A stretch of DNA of 64,000 nt from JAGRKR01 sp041397725 (GTDB lineage Bacteria; Pseudomonadota; Alphaproteobacteria; Rhizobiales; Hyphomicrobiaceae), in assembly GCA_041397725.1 (NCBI GenBank), contig JAWKVZ010000006.1, positions 248,001 to 312,000 on the forward strand. The letters run 5' to 3'. The position numbers and the translations under genes are program-made. The stretch's first letter is position 1, and the number at the start of each line of letters is the position of its first letter. The notes under the pieces are model-generated. The model had not been told where the DNA came from and made no database searches. It worked only from the letters and a program-made list of their open reading frames with translations. Shown in pieces: positions 35,847-46,378 of this stretch.

Positions 35847-36518
35847 ATGTCACGACAGCCCACACGACTTCCGGCAGAGCTCGACGCCGACGCCTTCTCG
35901 GCGCTGGCGCGCGCGCAGCTCCATCCCGAGCCGTCCTCGCTCATCTTCGACCCGGCGTCCGGGACCGCCCGGGGCGATCACGATCTCAATCCCGACCTCG
36001 CCACCGAGCTGGCGGATGCCCCGATGCGAGCGGCGGCGGTGCTGGTGGGCATCGTCGCCCGGCCGACCCTGACCGTGCTGCTGACGCAGAGAACCGACCA
36101 CCTGCCGACCCATGCCGGGCAGGTGTCGTTCCCGGGCGGCAAGGTCGAGAAATCCGACAGGAACCCCATCGAAACAGCCCTGCGCGAGGCGGAGGAGGAG
36201 ATTGGTCTGGTCCCCTCGGTGGTGGAGCCTCTGGGCTTTCTCGACAGCTATCGGACCGGGACCGGCTTCCACATCATGCCCGTCGTGGCGCTGGTGCGGC
36301 CGGAGTTCACACTCAAGCTCGATCCAACGGAGGTTGCCGACGCCTTCGAGGTCCCATTCGAGTTCCTCATGGACCCGGCCAACCACCGTCGCCAGTCTCG
36401 CGTCTGGAAGGGACGGGAGCGCCACTACTACGCCATGCCCTTCGGCGAGCGCTACATCTGGGGTGCCACCGCCGGCATGCTCAAGAACATGCACGAAAGG
36501 CTGTTCGGCTCATGCTGA
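35847..36518 (+). CDS. NUDIX CoA pyrophosphatase
   Basis: 223 residues. The UPF0035 signature LTQRTDHLPTHAGQVSFPGG is followed by a Nudix box ending ALREAEEEIGL, the pair that marks CoA diphosphatases (NudL/Pcd1 type), which split CoA into phosphopantetheine and 3',5'-ADP. C terminus ends with an ATG of the next gene overlapping by 7 bp. Leads a plus-strand run with DUF6111, cca and a small membrane gene. Confidence 0.95.
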   Translation: MSRQPTRLPAELDADAFSALARAQLHPEPSSLIFDPASGTARGDHDLNPDLATELADAPMRAAAVLVGIVARPTLTVLLTQRTDHLPTHAGQVSFPGGKVEKSDRNPIETALREAEEEIGLVPSVVEPLGFLDSYRTGTGFHIMPVVALVRPEFTLKLDPTEVADAFEVPFEFLMDPANHRRQSRVWKGRERHYYAMPFGERYIWGATAGMLKNMHERLFGSC

Positions 36519-36775
36519 GGTTCGTACTCGAGAGCATCGTGCTGTTTCTGGCGCCGACGCTAATCTACATCGCCTACGTCTGGCTCATGCGCGGCGACGA
36601 CAAGAGCCGTCCACTGCTCAGCGAGGCGCCGTTGATCTGGCTCTTCGCGGCCGGCGCCGTCATCACCGTGGCGATCATGGCCTTTTTCGCGCAGACCGAG
36701 GGCGGCAAACCCGGCCAGACCTACGTCCCGCCCACCGTCAAGGACGGGAAGGTCGTGCCCGGCCATTTCAAGTAG
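36512..36775 (+). CDS. DUF6111 small membrane protein
   Basis: 87 residues with two hydrophobic helices (MLRFVLESIVLFLAPTLIY and LIWLFAAGAVITVAIMAFF) and a charged C-terminal tail PPTVKDGKVVPGHFK. It matches in size and position the DUF6111 proteins found between the NUDIX and CCA genes in Rhizobiales. It overlaps the NUDIX gene by 7 bp; cca starts 14 bp later. Function unknown. Confidence 0.85.
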   Translation: MLRFVLESIVLFLAPTLIYIAYVWLMRGDDKSRPLLSEAPLIWLFAAGAVITVAIMAFFAQTEGGKPGQTYVPPTVKDGKVVPGHFK

Positions 36776-36789
36776 TCGGGGCCGAAGCC

Positions 36790-38070
36790 ATGACGCCCGC
36801 CACAGGACAGCAGAGCCCGCCCAGCCTGGAGCACGCGGACTGGCTGACCAATCCTGCCATACAGGCCGTATTCGCAGCCCTCGCGGATGCCGGCTACTCT
36901 GCCCGCGCGGTCGGCGGGGCCGTGCGCAATGCGCTGCTCGGCCACGAGGTCGCGGATATCGACATCGCCACGACGGCGCATCCCGAAGATGTGCTGTCGA
37001 TCATGGCGGGCAAGGGGCTCAAGGCCGTTCCGACCGGTGTCGCCCACGGGACGGTGACCGTCGTGACCGCGCATCTTCCGGTCGAGGTCACGACACTCCG
37101 GGAGGACGTCGAAACCTTCGGCCGGCACGCCAAGGTCGCCTTCACGGCCGACTGGGAGGCCGACGCCCGCCGGCGCGACTTCACGATGAATGCGCTCTAC
37201 TGCAACGCCGACGGCAGCCTCTTCGATCCGCTCGGCGGCTACGAGGATCTGGCGGCCGGGCGCGTGCGCTTCATCGGCTCGGCGCGCGAGCGCATCCGTG
37301 AGGATTACCTCAGGATCCTGCGCTTCTTCCGCTTCAACGCCACCTATGGCCGCGGCGACTACGATCGCGACGGACTGACCGCCTGCGTGCAGGAGCATGC
37401 CGGGCTCTCGCAGCTCTCGCGCGAGCGTGTGCGGGCCGAGTTGTTGCGGCTGCTGGCGGCTCCTCGCGGCCTCGAAGCCGTCGAGACGATGCTGCACTGG
37501 GGCCTGCTCGTCGACGTACTCGGCGTCGCCCCGCAGATCGGCCGCCTCGTGCGGATGATCTCGGCAGAGCGGCTGGCCGCGGCCCCGGCGTCCGGCATCC
37601 TGCGCCTCTGCGCGCTCTGCATCGGGACGCGCGAGGATGCCGAGCGCCTCGCAGGGAGACTGCGCCTGTCGCGCCGGGAAGCGGGCGTGCTCGCCGATTG
37701 CGCCTGGCACGAACTCCCCGGCGAACTGACCGAAGGGGCGCTGGCCATGCGCCGACTCGCCTACCGGTTTGGCCGCGAGCGTGTCGAGCGCCAGGCGCTC
37801 GTGCGCCTGGCCGCCTCCAGAAGCAAGGAGGAAGAAACCACGATGCTCGAGACGTTGGCGCAGGCCGGCACGTGGCAGCCTCCGTCGCTCCCCTTCAGCG
37901 GCGCCGACGTGATGGCGCTCGGTGTCCCATCCGGCCCCCGGATTGGCACGATCCTCGCAAGTTTCGAAAGCTGGTGGCTCGCGCACGACTTCCCGCGGGA
38001 CGAGACGCTGCTGGCGGGCAAGCTCCGCGAACTGGCCGCCGCCCCCGACGCCGAAGGCCGGGGCACATGA
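36790..38070 (+). CDS. cca: CCA tRNA nucleotidyltransferase
   Basis: 426 residues, class II nucleotidyltransferase. N-terminal AVGGAVRNALLG, catalytic DIDIATT (DxD), the RRRDFTMNALY motif, and the RLRDDYLRILRFFRFNA-like neck (here RIREDYLRILRFF). It adds or repairs the 3' CCA of tRNAs in the cytoplasm. Only the first ATG after the DUF6111 stop, at 36790, gives a proper N terminus. ATGA overlap with the next small gene indicates coupling. Confidence 0.96.
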   Translation: MTPATGQQSPPSLEHADWLTNPAIQAVFAALADAGYSARAVGGAVRNALLGHEVADIDIATTAHPEDVLSIMAGKGLKAVPTGVAHGTVTVVTAHLPVEVTTLREDVETFGRHAKVAFTADWEADARRRDFTMNALYCNADGSLFDPLGGYEDLAAGRVRFIGSARERIREDYLRILRFFRFNATYGRGDYDRDGLTACVQEHAGLSQLSRERVRAELLRLLAAPRGLEAVETMLHWGLLVDVLGVAPQIGRLVRMISAERLAAAPASGILRLCALCIGTREDAERLAGRLRLSRREAGVLADCAWHELPGELTEGALAMRRLAYRFGRERVERQALVRLAASRSKEEETTMLETLAQAGTWQPPSLPFSGADVMALGVPSGPRIGTILASFESWWLAHDFPRDETLLAGKLRELAAAPDAEGRGT

Positions 38071-38360
38071 CCATCGACCGAGAGCCGAGCCGGGATCACT
38101 CGCGAAAGGAACGCACGCTCGCCATGCAGACCGTCCTGCCTCCCAGCTCCAAGGCTGCGCGCCTCCTGTTCGGCGCGATGGCGCTCCTTCTGGTGCTTTC
38201 CGGGCTCGCCATCTATCTCGTCTCGGATCACCTCGGCATTCCCACGCAGACCGCGAAATGGCTGGCGGCGATCATGCTCGTCGTCGGGCTCGCCGACTAC
38301 GTGCTGCTGCTGCTGTGGGACCGCATCTTCACGCGAACGGGGCCAAGCCCTGAGGCCTGA
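38067..38360 (+). CDS. Small two-TM membrane protein
   Basis: 97 residues. After ~30 polar residues there are two hydrophobic helices (ARLLFGAMALLLVLSGLAIYL and ~70-88 LAAIMLVVGLADYVLLLLW). The start codon overlaps the cca stop (ATGA, 38067-38070); an internal ATG at 38124 is also possible. Function unknown; no family recognised. Followed by convergent groL after 61 bp. Confidence 0.75.
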   Translation: MTIDREPSRDHSRKERTLAMQTVLPPSSKAARLLFGAMALLLVLSGLAIYLVSDHLGIPTQTAKWLAAIMLVVGLADYVLLLLWDRIFTRTGPSPEA

Positions 38361-38421
38361 CCCCGCACGCGTCGCATTCGGCCGGTCGCATCGATGACCG
38401 GCCAGGCGGATGGCGCCCGCC

Positions 38422-40050
<1,629 letters not shown>

Positions 40051-40092
40051 GATCAGGTGCTCCTGGTCTGTTCTTTGTCCTCGTACCGACGG

Positions 40093-40407
40093 CTAGGCCG
40101 CGGCGCGAACGGAAACGCTGCCTTCGACGATGCCGAAGATGTCGCTTTCCTTCATGATCACGTAGTCGGCGCCGTCGATCTTGACTTCGGTTCCCGACCA
40201 CTTGCCGAACAGAACCCGGTCGCCCGGCTTCACCTCGAGCGCGACAAGCTTGCCGGAGTCGTCGCGAGTCCCAGGTCCTACCGCAATGACCTCACCCTGG
40301 ATCGGCTTCTCCTTGGCCGTATCCGGAATGATGATGCCGCCCGCGGACTTGGTTTCCTCGTCCACGCGCCGCACGAGCACACGGTCGTGCAGGGGGCGAA
40401 ACGTCAT
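40093..40407 (-). CDS. groS: Co-chaperonin GroES
   Basis: 104 residues (LHDRVLVRRVDEETKSAGG start, mobile loop SAGGIIIPDTAKEKP). Complete ten-kilodalton chaperonin lid. ATG preceded by GGAGGTAGAGAC. A leader of about 110 nt separates it from the CIRCE-overlapping promoter. Confidence 0.99.
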   Translation of the reverse strand: MTFRPLHDRVLVRRVDEETKSAGGIIIPDTAKEKPIQGEVIAVGPGTRDDSGKLVALEVKPGDRVLFGKWSGTEVKIDGADYVIMKESDIFGIVEGSVSVRAAA

Positions 40408-40526
40408 GTCTCTACCTCCATTCAGCTCAAATTGGCGTCAGTTGATGGATCGAGCCGCCTCTCGACGGGCGCATAAGCCTCGCTCGAGAGTGGCCGTATC
40501 GACGTGGTCGCCGATGATCCGCGTCG

Positions 40527-40556
40527 ATATTTGGCAAGACTTGTTAGCACTGTCAA
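40527..40556 (-). promoter_or_regulatory. groESL promoter
   Basis: Minus-strand TTGACA (40551-40556) and AAATAT (40527-40532) are 18 bp apart. The -35 box lies inside the CIRCE element, so bound HrcA would block RNA polymerase. Start expected near 40520. Confidence 0.6.
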
Positions 40557-40570
40557 GGGGCGAGTGCCAA
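40544..40570. promoter_or_regulatory. CIRCE element (HrcA operator)
   Basis: TTAGCACTG (40544-40552), 9-base spacer, GAGTGCCAA (40562-40570). This matches the CIRCE consensus of TTAGCACTC-N9-GAGTGCTAA with one mismatch per arm. HrcA repressor binds it and releases on heat shock. No hrcA gene is in the window. Confidence 0.93.
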
Positions 40571-40617
40571 ATTCCCGGCAAGGCTGTTAGCAGCGCCTCT
40601 GTTCCGCTGCTACTACA

Positions 40618-40645
40618 TTGATTTGCAATACTTTTTTCGTATTCC
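40618..40645 (+). promoter_or_regulatory. Possible usg promoter
   Basis: TTGATT (40618-40623) and TATTCC (40640-40645) with 16-bp spacing in an AT-rich stretch, the likely place for the usg promoter. Weak matches; position is the main reason. Confidence 0.3.
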
Positions 40646-40773
40646 ACCGCCCGATTCGGCTGCATACTGGACGAGCGCCAGCGAGCTGTCGCACGGCTCC
40701 TGCCGGCAAGCGGGCAGGCCTCGGCAGCAAGCGGAGTCGGCGCAGGACCACCTCTGAGACCGGAGACAAGCGC

Positions 40774-41043
40774 ATGACCGATCGAGCCTTCGAGGCCCAG
40801 CTCAAGGGATATGCCCTGACCACGGCGGAAATCCTCTACCGCCTGCCGGATCACCCCTCGCTCCTGCAGTCGTTCGTCTGGCAGGACTATGATCTGCATC
40901 CACGGTTCCCGCGGCTCAAGACGTTCCTCGACTACTGGGTCGCAAACCTCGACGGGGCGCTGCACGGCGTGCGCATCGCCCATGCCAGACTGATCCGGCC
41001 GGCGGAGTTCCGGCACATCGGTGGCGAATTGCGATTGCACTGA
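40774..41043 (+). CDS. usg: Usg family protein
   Basis: 89 residues. The stretches GYALTTAEILYRLPDHPSLL, FVWQDYDLHPRFPRL and ARLIRPAEFRHIGGELRLH are diagnostic of the alphaproteobacterial Usg family. Function unknown. It is divergent from groESL; I recall this neighbourhood in other Rhizobiales. ATG 40774 has a GGAGACAAGC ribosome site. Confidence 0.93.
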   Translation: MTDRAFEAQLKGYALTTAEILYRLPDHPSLLQSFVWQDYDLHPRFPRLKTFLDYWVANLDGALHGVRIAHARLIRPAEFRHIGGELRLH

Positions 41044-41100
41044 AGACCGAGTCACGGTCGGTGGCAGCGGATGGTGCAAGACCGTCCGTTCGTCACGCGC

Positions 41101-42228
41101 TCAGGCCTTGCGCGCCCGCCTGACCGGCGTCTGGCCGGCCGCCGCCTGAGCCGGGGCCATCGAGATTTCCGTGGCCCCGAGCACCTTGACGACCTCGTGA
41201 GCCGCAACACCGGTCAGCCGCTGGAGCGCCGCACCGAGCTCCGGGGAATGCGTCACGACCCAGATCTGCGAGCGCTCCGCCGCCTTGGCGATCAGGCGCG
41301 CCAGCGGCTCGAGCATCTCGCCGTGCAGACTGGCCTCCGGCTCATTCAGCGCGATGAAGCTCGGCGGCCGGTAGCCGGTCAGCGCGCCGATCAGGCAGAG
41401 GTAGCGCAGGGTCCCGTCCGACAGCTCCTGCGCCTCGAACTGGCGGGGCATGTCGGCGAATTTCATGGCCAGGGAACAGCGCCCCCGTTCCGTGTTGACG
41501 GACAATCGCGCGCCGGGAAAAGCATCCACGACGGCGCGCTCCAGCGCCGATTGATCCTCCGCGACATGCAGCACCGTGGCGATCGTCGCCGCGAGATCAT
41601 GGCCATCCGGCGCCAGAGAAGGCGTCGATATCGCGAGGCAGCTCGAGCGGATCGGCGATTCGCCGTCGACCCGGAAGTTCTCGTAGAAGCGCCAATCCAG
41701 CAGCGTTCGGCGGACAATCTCGATGGCAGGGTAGCGGCTGGCATCACGGAAGGCGGAAATGGCCGTCTCCGACGCCAGCAGGACATTCGTATGCGTCTCG
41801 CGCTTGCCGGACGGAAGCCGCACCACCGCGCTGCGGGAACGACGCTGCATGTGCAGGATGGGTCCGTCTGGCGACGCCTGCACCAACTCCTCCTCGCGAA
41901 TGCGCGGCTCGACACTCATGGCAATCTCGGTCAGGGCCGGCAGACCGACTTCGATGCGATACGCCAGATCGCCCAAGGTCGCCTCGAGCCGCAACCTCTG
42001 GCGCCCCTCGTCCTCGCGACCGCCCGCCCATAGGACCGACTGCACGCCGCCTTCGCGCGCGATCTCTCGCGTGATCGTTCCGGCTGCCGCGGCATGCAGG
42101 AGATAGAGAGCGCGATAGAGATTGGTTTTGCCGACGCCGTTCTTGCCGACGAACACGGTGAGTTGCCCGACCCCGGTGCGCAGCTCGCGCACGGAGCGAT
42201 AGCCCTCGAAGGCAACCTCGGTGAGCAT
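41101..42228 (-). CDS. AAA family ATPase (AAA_21/ABC-like), standalone
   Basis: 375 residues. Walker A VGKNGVGKTNL, ABC-signature-like LSDGTLRYLCLIGALTG, Walker B FIALNEPEASLHGE and switch-His VVTHSPELG. The layout is that of OLD-like or RecF-like predicted ATPases, without an attached TOPRIM or nuclease domain. Role unknown; no nuclease or toxin-like partner nearby. ATG 42228 (MLTEVAFEGYRSV) is preferred to 42240. Confidence 0.85.
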   Translation of the reverse strand: MLTEVAFEGYRSVRELRTGVGQLTVFVGKNGVGKTNLYRALYLLHAAAAGTITREIAREGGVQSVLWAGGREDEGRQRLRLEATLGDLAYRIEVGLPALTEIAMSVEPRIREEELVQASPDGPILHMQRRSRSAVVRLPSGKRETHTNVLLASETAISAFRDASRYPAIEIVRRTLLDWRFYENFRVDGESPIRSSCLAISTPSLAPDGHDLAATIATVLHVAEDQSALERAVVDAFPGARLSVNTERGRCSLAMKFADMPRQFEAQELSDGTLRYLCLIGALTGYRPPSFIALNEPEASLHGEMLEPLARLIAKAAERSQIWVVTHSPELGAALQRLTGVAAHEVVKVLGATEISMAPAQAAAGQTPVRRARKA

Positions 42229-42353
42229 GCCTGCCCCCACTCGCCTACAGCCGGCCGGACACTCGTGACTGCGAGGTCGCGGCCCGCAATTGCAACCCTC
42301 CAGACATCGTAATAGGTTTCGCTCGCAAAATCACGAACACCCTGGGAGGACGC

Positions 42354-44615
42354 GTGCCCTATTCCGAATATCGCCCCGAGCTGATGGGCTCGGCCACGCT
42401 CGAGCCGTCGGGACAACTCGAGGCCGGCTCCTACCAGTCGCTGACCCTCGTCTACACGTGCGGCCGCTTCGGCATCGACGACACCGGCAGCATCAAGATC
42501 GGGTTTCGCTTCGCCACGGATTTCGGGCCCGTACAGTTCACCGACCCCAAGGCACCCGGCTACACCACGGCAGAGGCCTCCAACGGCGCGACGCTCGAAT
42601 GCAAGTGGGAGTTCAAGCGCAACATCCGCCCATGGAGCCGCTCGCTCTACATCGGCGTGGCCAAGCACTTCCTGAAGCCGGGCGACACCATCACCATCCG
42701 CTTTGGCGATCGCCGCCAGGGCTCGCCGGGCATTCGCCTGCAGACCTATTGCGAGCGCGAGTTCGAGTTCCGCGTGCTCGTGGACGCCATTGCCACCTAC
42801 GACTACGTTGCGCTGCCCGAAAGCCCGCGCATCGACATCGTGCCGGGACCGCCGTCGCGCTGGCGCGCCATCCTGCCGACGCTCGTCCGCCAGGGCGAGG
42901 CTTTCCGCCTGTCGATCAAATCGGACGACAAGTGGGGAAATCCCTCGAACCAGATCGACACGACGTTGACACTCGAGGCCAGCCGGCCGGTCAAAGGACT
43001 GCCGCAGACCCTGAAATTCGAGAAAGGCGCCTTCGCCGCCGTCGCCGACGGCCTTACGCTCGACGAGCCCGGGGACGTGCTCATCACCGTCAAGGACGCG
43101 AACGGCGCCGTACTCTGCCGCACCAACCCGTTGCGCGCCGCGCCGGCCGACACCACGCCGCTCGTCCACTTCTGGGGTGACATCCACGGCCAGTCCAACG
43201 AGACGCTCGGGACCAACACCGCGCGCGAGTATTTCGCCTTCGGGCGCGACCGGGCGTTTCTCGACGTGATCAGCCACCAGGGCAACGATTTCCAGATCAC
43301 GGGTGCTTTCTGGAAGGAGCTCAACGCGCTCTCGGCCGAGTTCGACAAGCCGGGCACGTTCTGCTGCTTTCCCGGCTACGAATGGTCGGCGAATACCGCG
43401 GTCGGCGGCGATCGCAACGTCTATTTCCGCCGTGAGGGCGAGCGCATCCATCGCTCGTCGCACGCGCAGATCGCCGACGCCGTCGACATCGTCGACGAGC
43501 CCGCCGACGCCCACACCGCCCACGAGTTGTTCGAAAAGCTGGCCGGGCGCGATTGCGTAGTCATGGCCCATGTCGGCGGCCGCTACGCCGATGTCACCTT
43601 CGCCCACGACGGCCGCCTCGAGACCGCCGTCGAGGTACACTCGTCCTGGGGCACGTTCGAGTGGATCGTCCGCGACGCCTTCGAGAAGGGTTATCGCGTC
43701 GGCATCGTCGGCAACTCCGACGGTCACAAGGGGCGGCCCGGCTCGTGCTATCCCGGCGCCTCGTTCTTCGGCTCGTTCGGCGGGCTGACCTGCTATCTCG
43801 CGTCCCGGCTCGATCGCGACGCCATCTTCGACTCCATGCGTCGGCGCCGCCACTACGCCACGACCGGCAATCGCATGCTGCTCGATGTGCAAGCCACCCT
43901 CGCGAGCGAGGCAACACTCTTCCACGCCGATCCCGACCTCTTCCCGGACGCCGGCTCCGAGCCTGCACGCCGGCTCATCATGGGCGACATTGCCCGCACC
44001 GCCGAGGATGAGGTCGAATTCGACATCGAGGTGCACGCCTCCGCACCGATCGAGCATCTCGACATCTTCGACGGCCTCACGCATCTCGAGCGCATCCGCC
44101 CCTATGGCGACGGCGACCTCGGCGGGCGGGTCAGGCTGGTCTACACGGGCGCCGAGTATCGCGGCCGCGCCCGCACGACGACATGGGACGGCAAGCTGCG
44201 CATCGACGGCAATGCCATCGTCCGCGCGGAAATGTTCAACAACTGGAACCTCGATCGCGGCATCCAAGGCCAGGACGCGACCTCCGTCAGCTGGAAGGCC
44301 GTGACGACGGGCAATTACGGCGGCATCGACCTGTGGCTCAAGGACGGCGCGCGCGGGCGGATCGCCTTCGAGACGAAGCCTGTCGGCGGCGAGGCCTCGA
44401 TCGAGGCTCTGGGTGTCGAGCCGATGACGTTCGACGCCGCCGGACTCGAGCGCGCCGTCACCCTGCAACGGCTGCCCGAGCGCATGCACGAGACGCGGCT
44501 GAAGCTGCGGCGCAGACTGAAACTCCGCCCGGACGGGGACACGCGTCTCTATGTGCGCATTCAGCAGGAGGACGGGCATCGCGCCTGGTCGAGCCCGATC
44601 TACCTCATTCGCTGA
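42354..44615 (+). CDS. DUF3604 domain protein (PHP-like hydrolase)
   Basis: 753 residues. After ~240 residues of beta-rich N-terminal region comes the DUF3604 core with metal-site candidates HFWGDIHGQSNETLG, DVISHQGNDF, GYEWSAN and VGNSDGHKG; TTGNRMLLDV follows near ~510. The fold is related to PHP/amidohydrolase-type metallophosphoesterases, and the family function is unknown. GTG start at 42354 with GGGAGGACGC as ribosome site. Alone on its strand between the AAA ATPase and the C13 peptidase. Confidence 0.9.
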   Translation: MPYSEYRPELMGSATLEPSGQLEAGSYQSLTLVYTCGRFGIDDTGSIKIGFRFATDFGPVQFTDPKAPGYTTAEASNGATLECKWEFKRNIRPWSRSLYIGVAKHFLKPGDTITIRFGDRRQGSPGIRLQTYCEREFEFRVLVDAIATYDYVALPESPRIDIVPGPPSRWRAILPTLVRQGEAFRLSIKSDDKWGNPSNQIDTTLTLEASRPVKGLPQTLKFEKGAFAAVADGLTLDEPGDVLITVKDANGAVLCRTNPLRAAPADTTPLVHFWGDIHGQSNETLGTNTAREYFAFGRDRAFLDVISHQGNDFQITGAFWKELNALSAEFDKPGTFCCFPGYEWSANTAVGGDRNVYFRREGERIHRSSHAQIADAVDIVDEPADAHTAHELFEKLAGRDCVVMAHVGGRYADVTFAHDGRLETAVEVHSSWGTFEWIVRDAFEKGYRVGIVGNSDGHKGRPGSCYPGASFFGSFGGLTCYLASRLDRDAIFDSMRRRRHYATTGNRMLLDVQATLASEATLFHADPDLFPDAGSEPARRLIMGDIARTAEDEVEFDIEVHASAPIEHLDIFDGLTHLERIRPYGDGDLGGRVRLVYTGAEYRGRARTTTWDGKLRIDGNAIVRAEMFNNWNLDRGIQGQDATSVSWKAVTTGNYGGIDLWLKDGARGRIAFETKPVGGEASIEALGVEPMTFDAAGLERAVTLQRLPERMHETRLKLRRRLKLRPDGDTRLYVRIQQEDGHRAWSSPIYLIR

Positions 44616-44632
44616 GCGGCGGCAGTCCGGCG

Positions 44633-45703
44633 CTATCTAAGGATGACGCTCTTGCGTCGCGTGGGGCCGTCCTGCGCCGGGGCTCCTCGCGCCAACCGGC
44701 GAGCGATGGCGTCCAGGCGCGGGCCGAGAGCCTCCCCGCCCCCACGCTGGGGCTCGGAGGGTTGCAGACGCTCTTTCCGCTCCCAACCGCTGATCAGCTT
44801 TTTCGCGCGCTCGAAGGCCTCGGGCAGGGAATGCGTCTGCCGTAGGGAGCGGTTGAAGAACGCGTCGCCGAAATAGGTCCAATACCGCTCATTCGAGCAG
44901 CCGAACGACGTGCGATCCGCGCGCGAAGCCGTCAGCACCAGCGTGTTCCGATCCCGAAGTGCCGGTATGAAGCTGCCGGAATGGCAGGCCGATAGCACGA
45001 CGACGCGATATTTGATGCGGGACGCATCCAGCATGCGCTTCAGCATCGCCGGCGTCAGGTCGTTGAAGGAAAAGCGCGGGAATGAAACCGCGAGCAAGCC
45101 TTCCGTTCCATGGGTCGTGACAAACAATACGAGCACGTCCTTGTCGACGTCCATGATGCGGCCGAGACGCAGCAGAGCGCGCTCGAGATTGCTGGCGTTG
45201 GCAAGCGGCAGCGTCGTGACGGTCGAGTGATGATTGGCAAAGAGCAGAGACCGGCCGCGGGTGCCGAACCGCGCATCGAAGAGATCGCGCGCCTGGGAGG
45301 CCTCGCGGAGAAACACGTCCTGTCCGGAGTAAGCGGCCAATCCCACGAAATAGACTTGCGGCCGGTCTTTCGGCGAAGGCGCCAGAGCGCCGATCGCTCG
45401 CTCCAGCAACTCGCCTTGCCTGTAATAAGTCGCTTCCACGTCCAGGATCGGACCACGCCGCCGCCGGACGCTGCGGTCGGGTCCGCGTGACGGACCGGGA
45501 CGCGCGCCGTCCTGGCCGTTGTCGGACTTGCCGCCGCGCTCCACGGCGAAACCCGGGCTCGACCATAACGACAGCAGCGCGACAGCCGCCACGATCCCGG
45601 CGAACGCCGCGCGCCACCACCCCGCACGTTGCCGCCTCGCGCGGCAGTCCCGGCAGCGACAGCACCCGGCATCGCACGTAGCCGCATCATCGTGGCAGAC
45701 CAT
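44633..45703 (-). CDS. Legumain-type (C13) cysteine peptidase, membrane-anchored
   Basis: 356 residues. A Cys-rich N terminus (CDAGCCRCRDC) is followed by a membrane helix (~32-53) and a linker. The peptidase C13 domain (~130-300) has catalytic His in VTTHGTEGLL and Cys in VVLSACHSGSF, and NHHSTVTTLPLAN. Topology predicts an outside catalytic domain anchored at the inner membrane. Legumain-like enzymes cut after Asn/Asp. ATG 45703 with GGAGAG as ribosome site; longer frames reach 45877. The C-terminal ~40 residues are basic. Confidence 0.83.
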   Translation of the reverse strand: MVCHDDAATCDAGCCRCRDCRARRQRAGWWRAAFAGIVAAVALLSLWSSPGFAVERGGKSDNGQDGARPGPSRGPDRSVRRRRGPILDVEATYYRQGELLERAIGALAPSPKDRPQVYFVGLAAYSGQDVFLREASQARDLFDARFGTRGRSLLFANHHSTVTTLPLANASNLERALLRLGRIMDVDKDVLVLFVTTHGTEGLLAVSFPRFSFNDLTPAMLKRMLDASRIKYRVVVLSACHSGSFIPALRDRNTLVLTASRADRTSFGCSNERYWTYFGDAFFNRSLRQTHSLPEAFERAKKLISGWERKERLQPSEPQRGGGEALGPRLDAIARRLARGAPAQDGPTRRKSVILR

Positions 45704-46378
45704 TGTCACTCTCCAGCCAAGGCCGTTGACGCCGCATTCCGCCCGCGTCGCCTGCATGGGATGCCGAAACATCATCCCGGAACAGAAAAGTCGGGGCTCG
45801 CCAAGCAAGCGACGCGACCAGGCGAGCATCATGGCTCGCAATCGCGGTCGCTTCTTGACCAAGGCCGTCGCGTCCACAAAGCCTGATCCGGCGCACCAGA
45901 GCCGTCAAGCGCGCCGCTCGGCCGCTAACGCCCATTTGATTGCACGCCGCTCAGCCCTCACCCCCTGCGACTCCCCGCGCCAGGAGGCCAGGATTGGCGC
46001 GGTCGACGCTTTCCGGGCGTCCGGGTCGATGAGCCCCGGTGCCGCCCCAGGATCTCGTCCCGACGCAAAATCTGCAGAGCGATGCAGAAGGACGCATCGC
46101 GGTTCTGCGTTGTGTTCGCCACAGCGACGCCCCGAGACGCGCAGTTGAGAAGACGGGCGGGTGAGAAACAGCTCGCGCGGGAAATTAAGATTCTCGCCCC
46201 TGCCCAGCCGGAAGTTGACCACAAAGCCAAATAAGGGAAAAACAGGCGCTCATCCAATTGACGACAACGTGCAAATGCGCTAATTCGCCAACAATCATCG
46301 ATCAAAGCGTCGTAACGTCTTCGTTAACCGATATCGACGAACCTCCGCAACACACAAACATCACGTAAGGAGCCGTAC
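45704..46378. other. Intergenic region, divergent
   Basis: 675 bp between the C13 peptidase and the H-NS gene. 46150-46370 is distinctly AT-richer than the rest of the window and ends with an AAGGAGC ribosome site before hns; it is the likely promoter of that gene, maybe autoregulated as H-NS binds AT-rich DNA. No gene or repeat recognised; short frames here lack protein-like character. Confidence 0.55.

Noticed and set aside
41101..42228. AAA ATPase as part of an anti-phage system
   Set aside because: No nuclease, toxin, or second component gene nearby; the neighbours are usg and a DUF3604 gene, so no defence label is given.
41931..44579. Minus-strand open frame of ~880 codons over DUF3604 and part of the AAA gene
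   Set aside because: Antisense shadow; spans two genes and has no motif or ribosome site.
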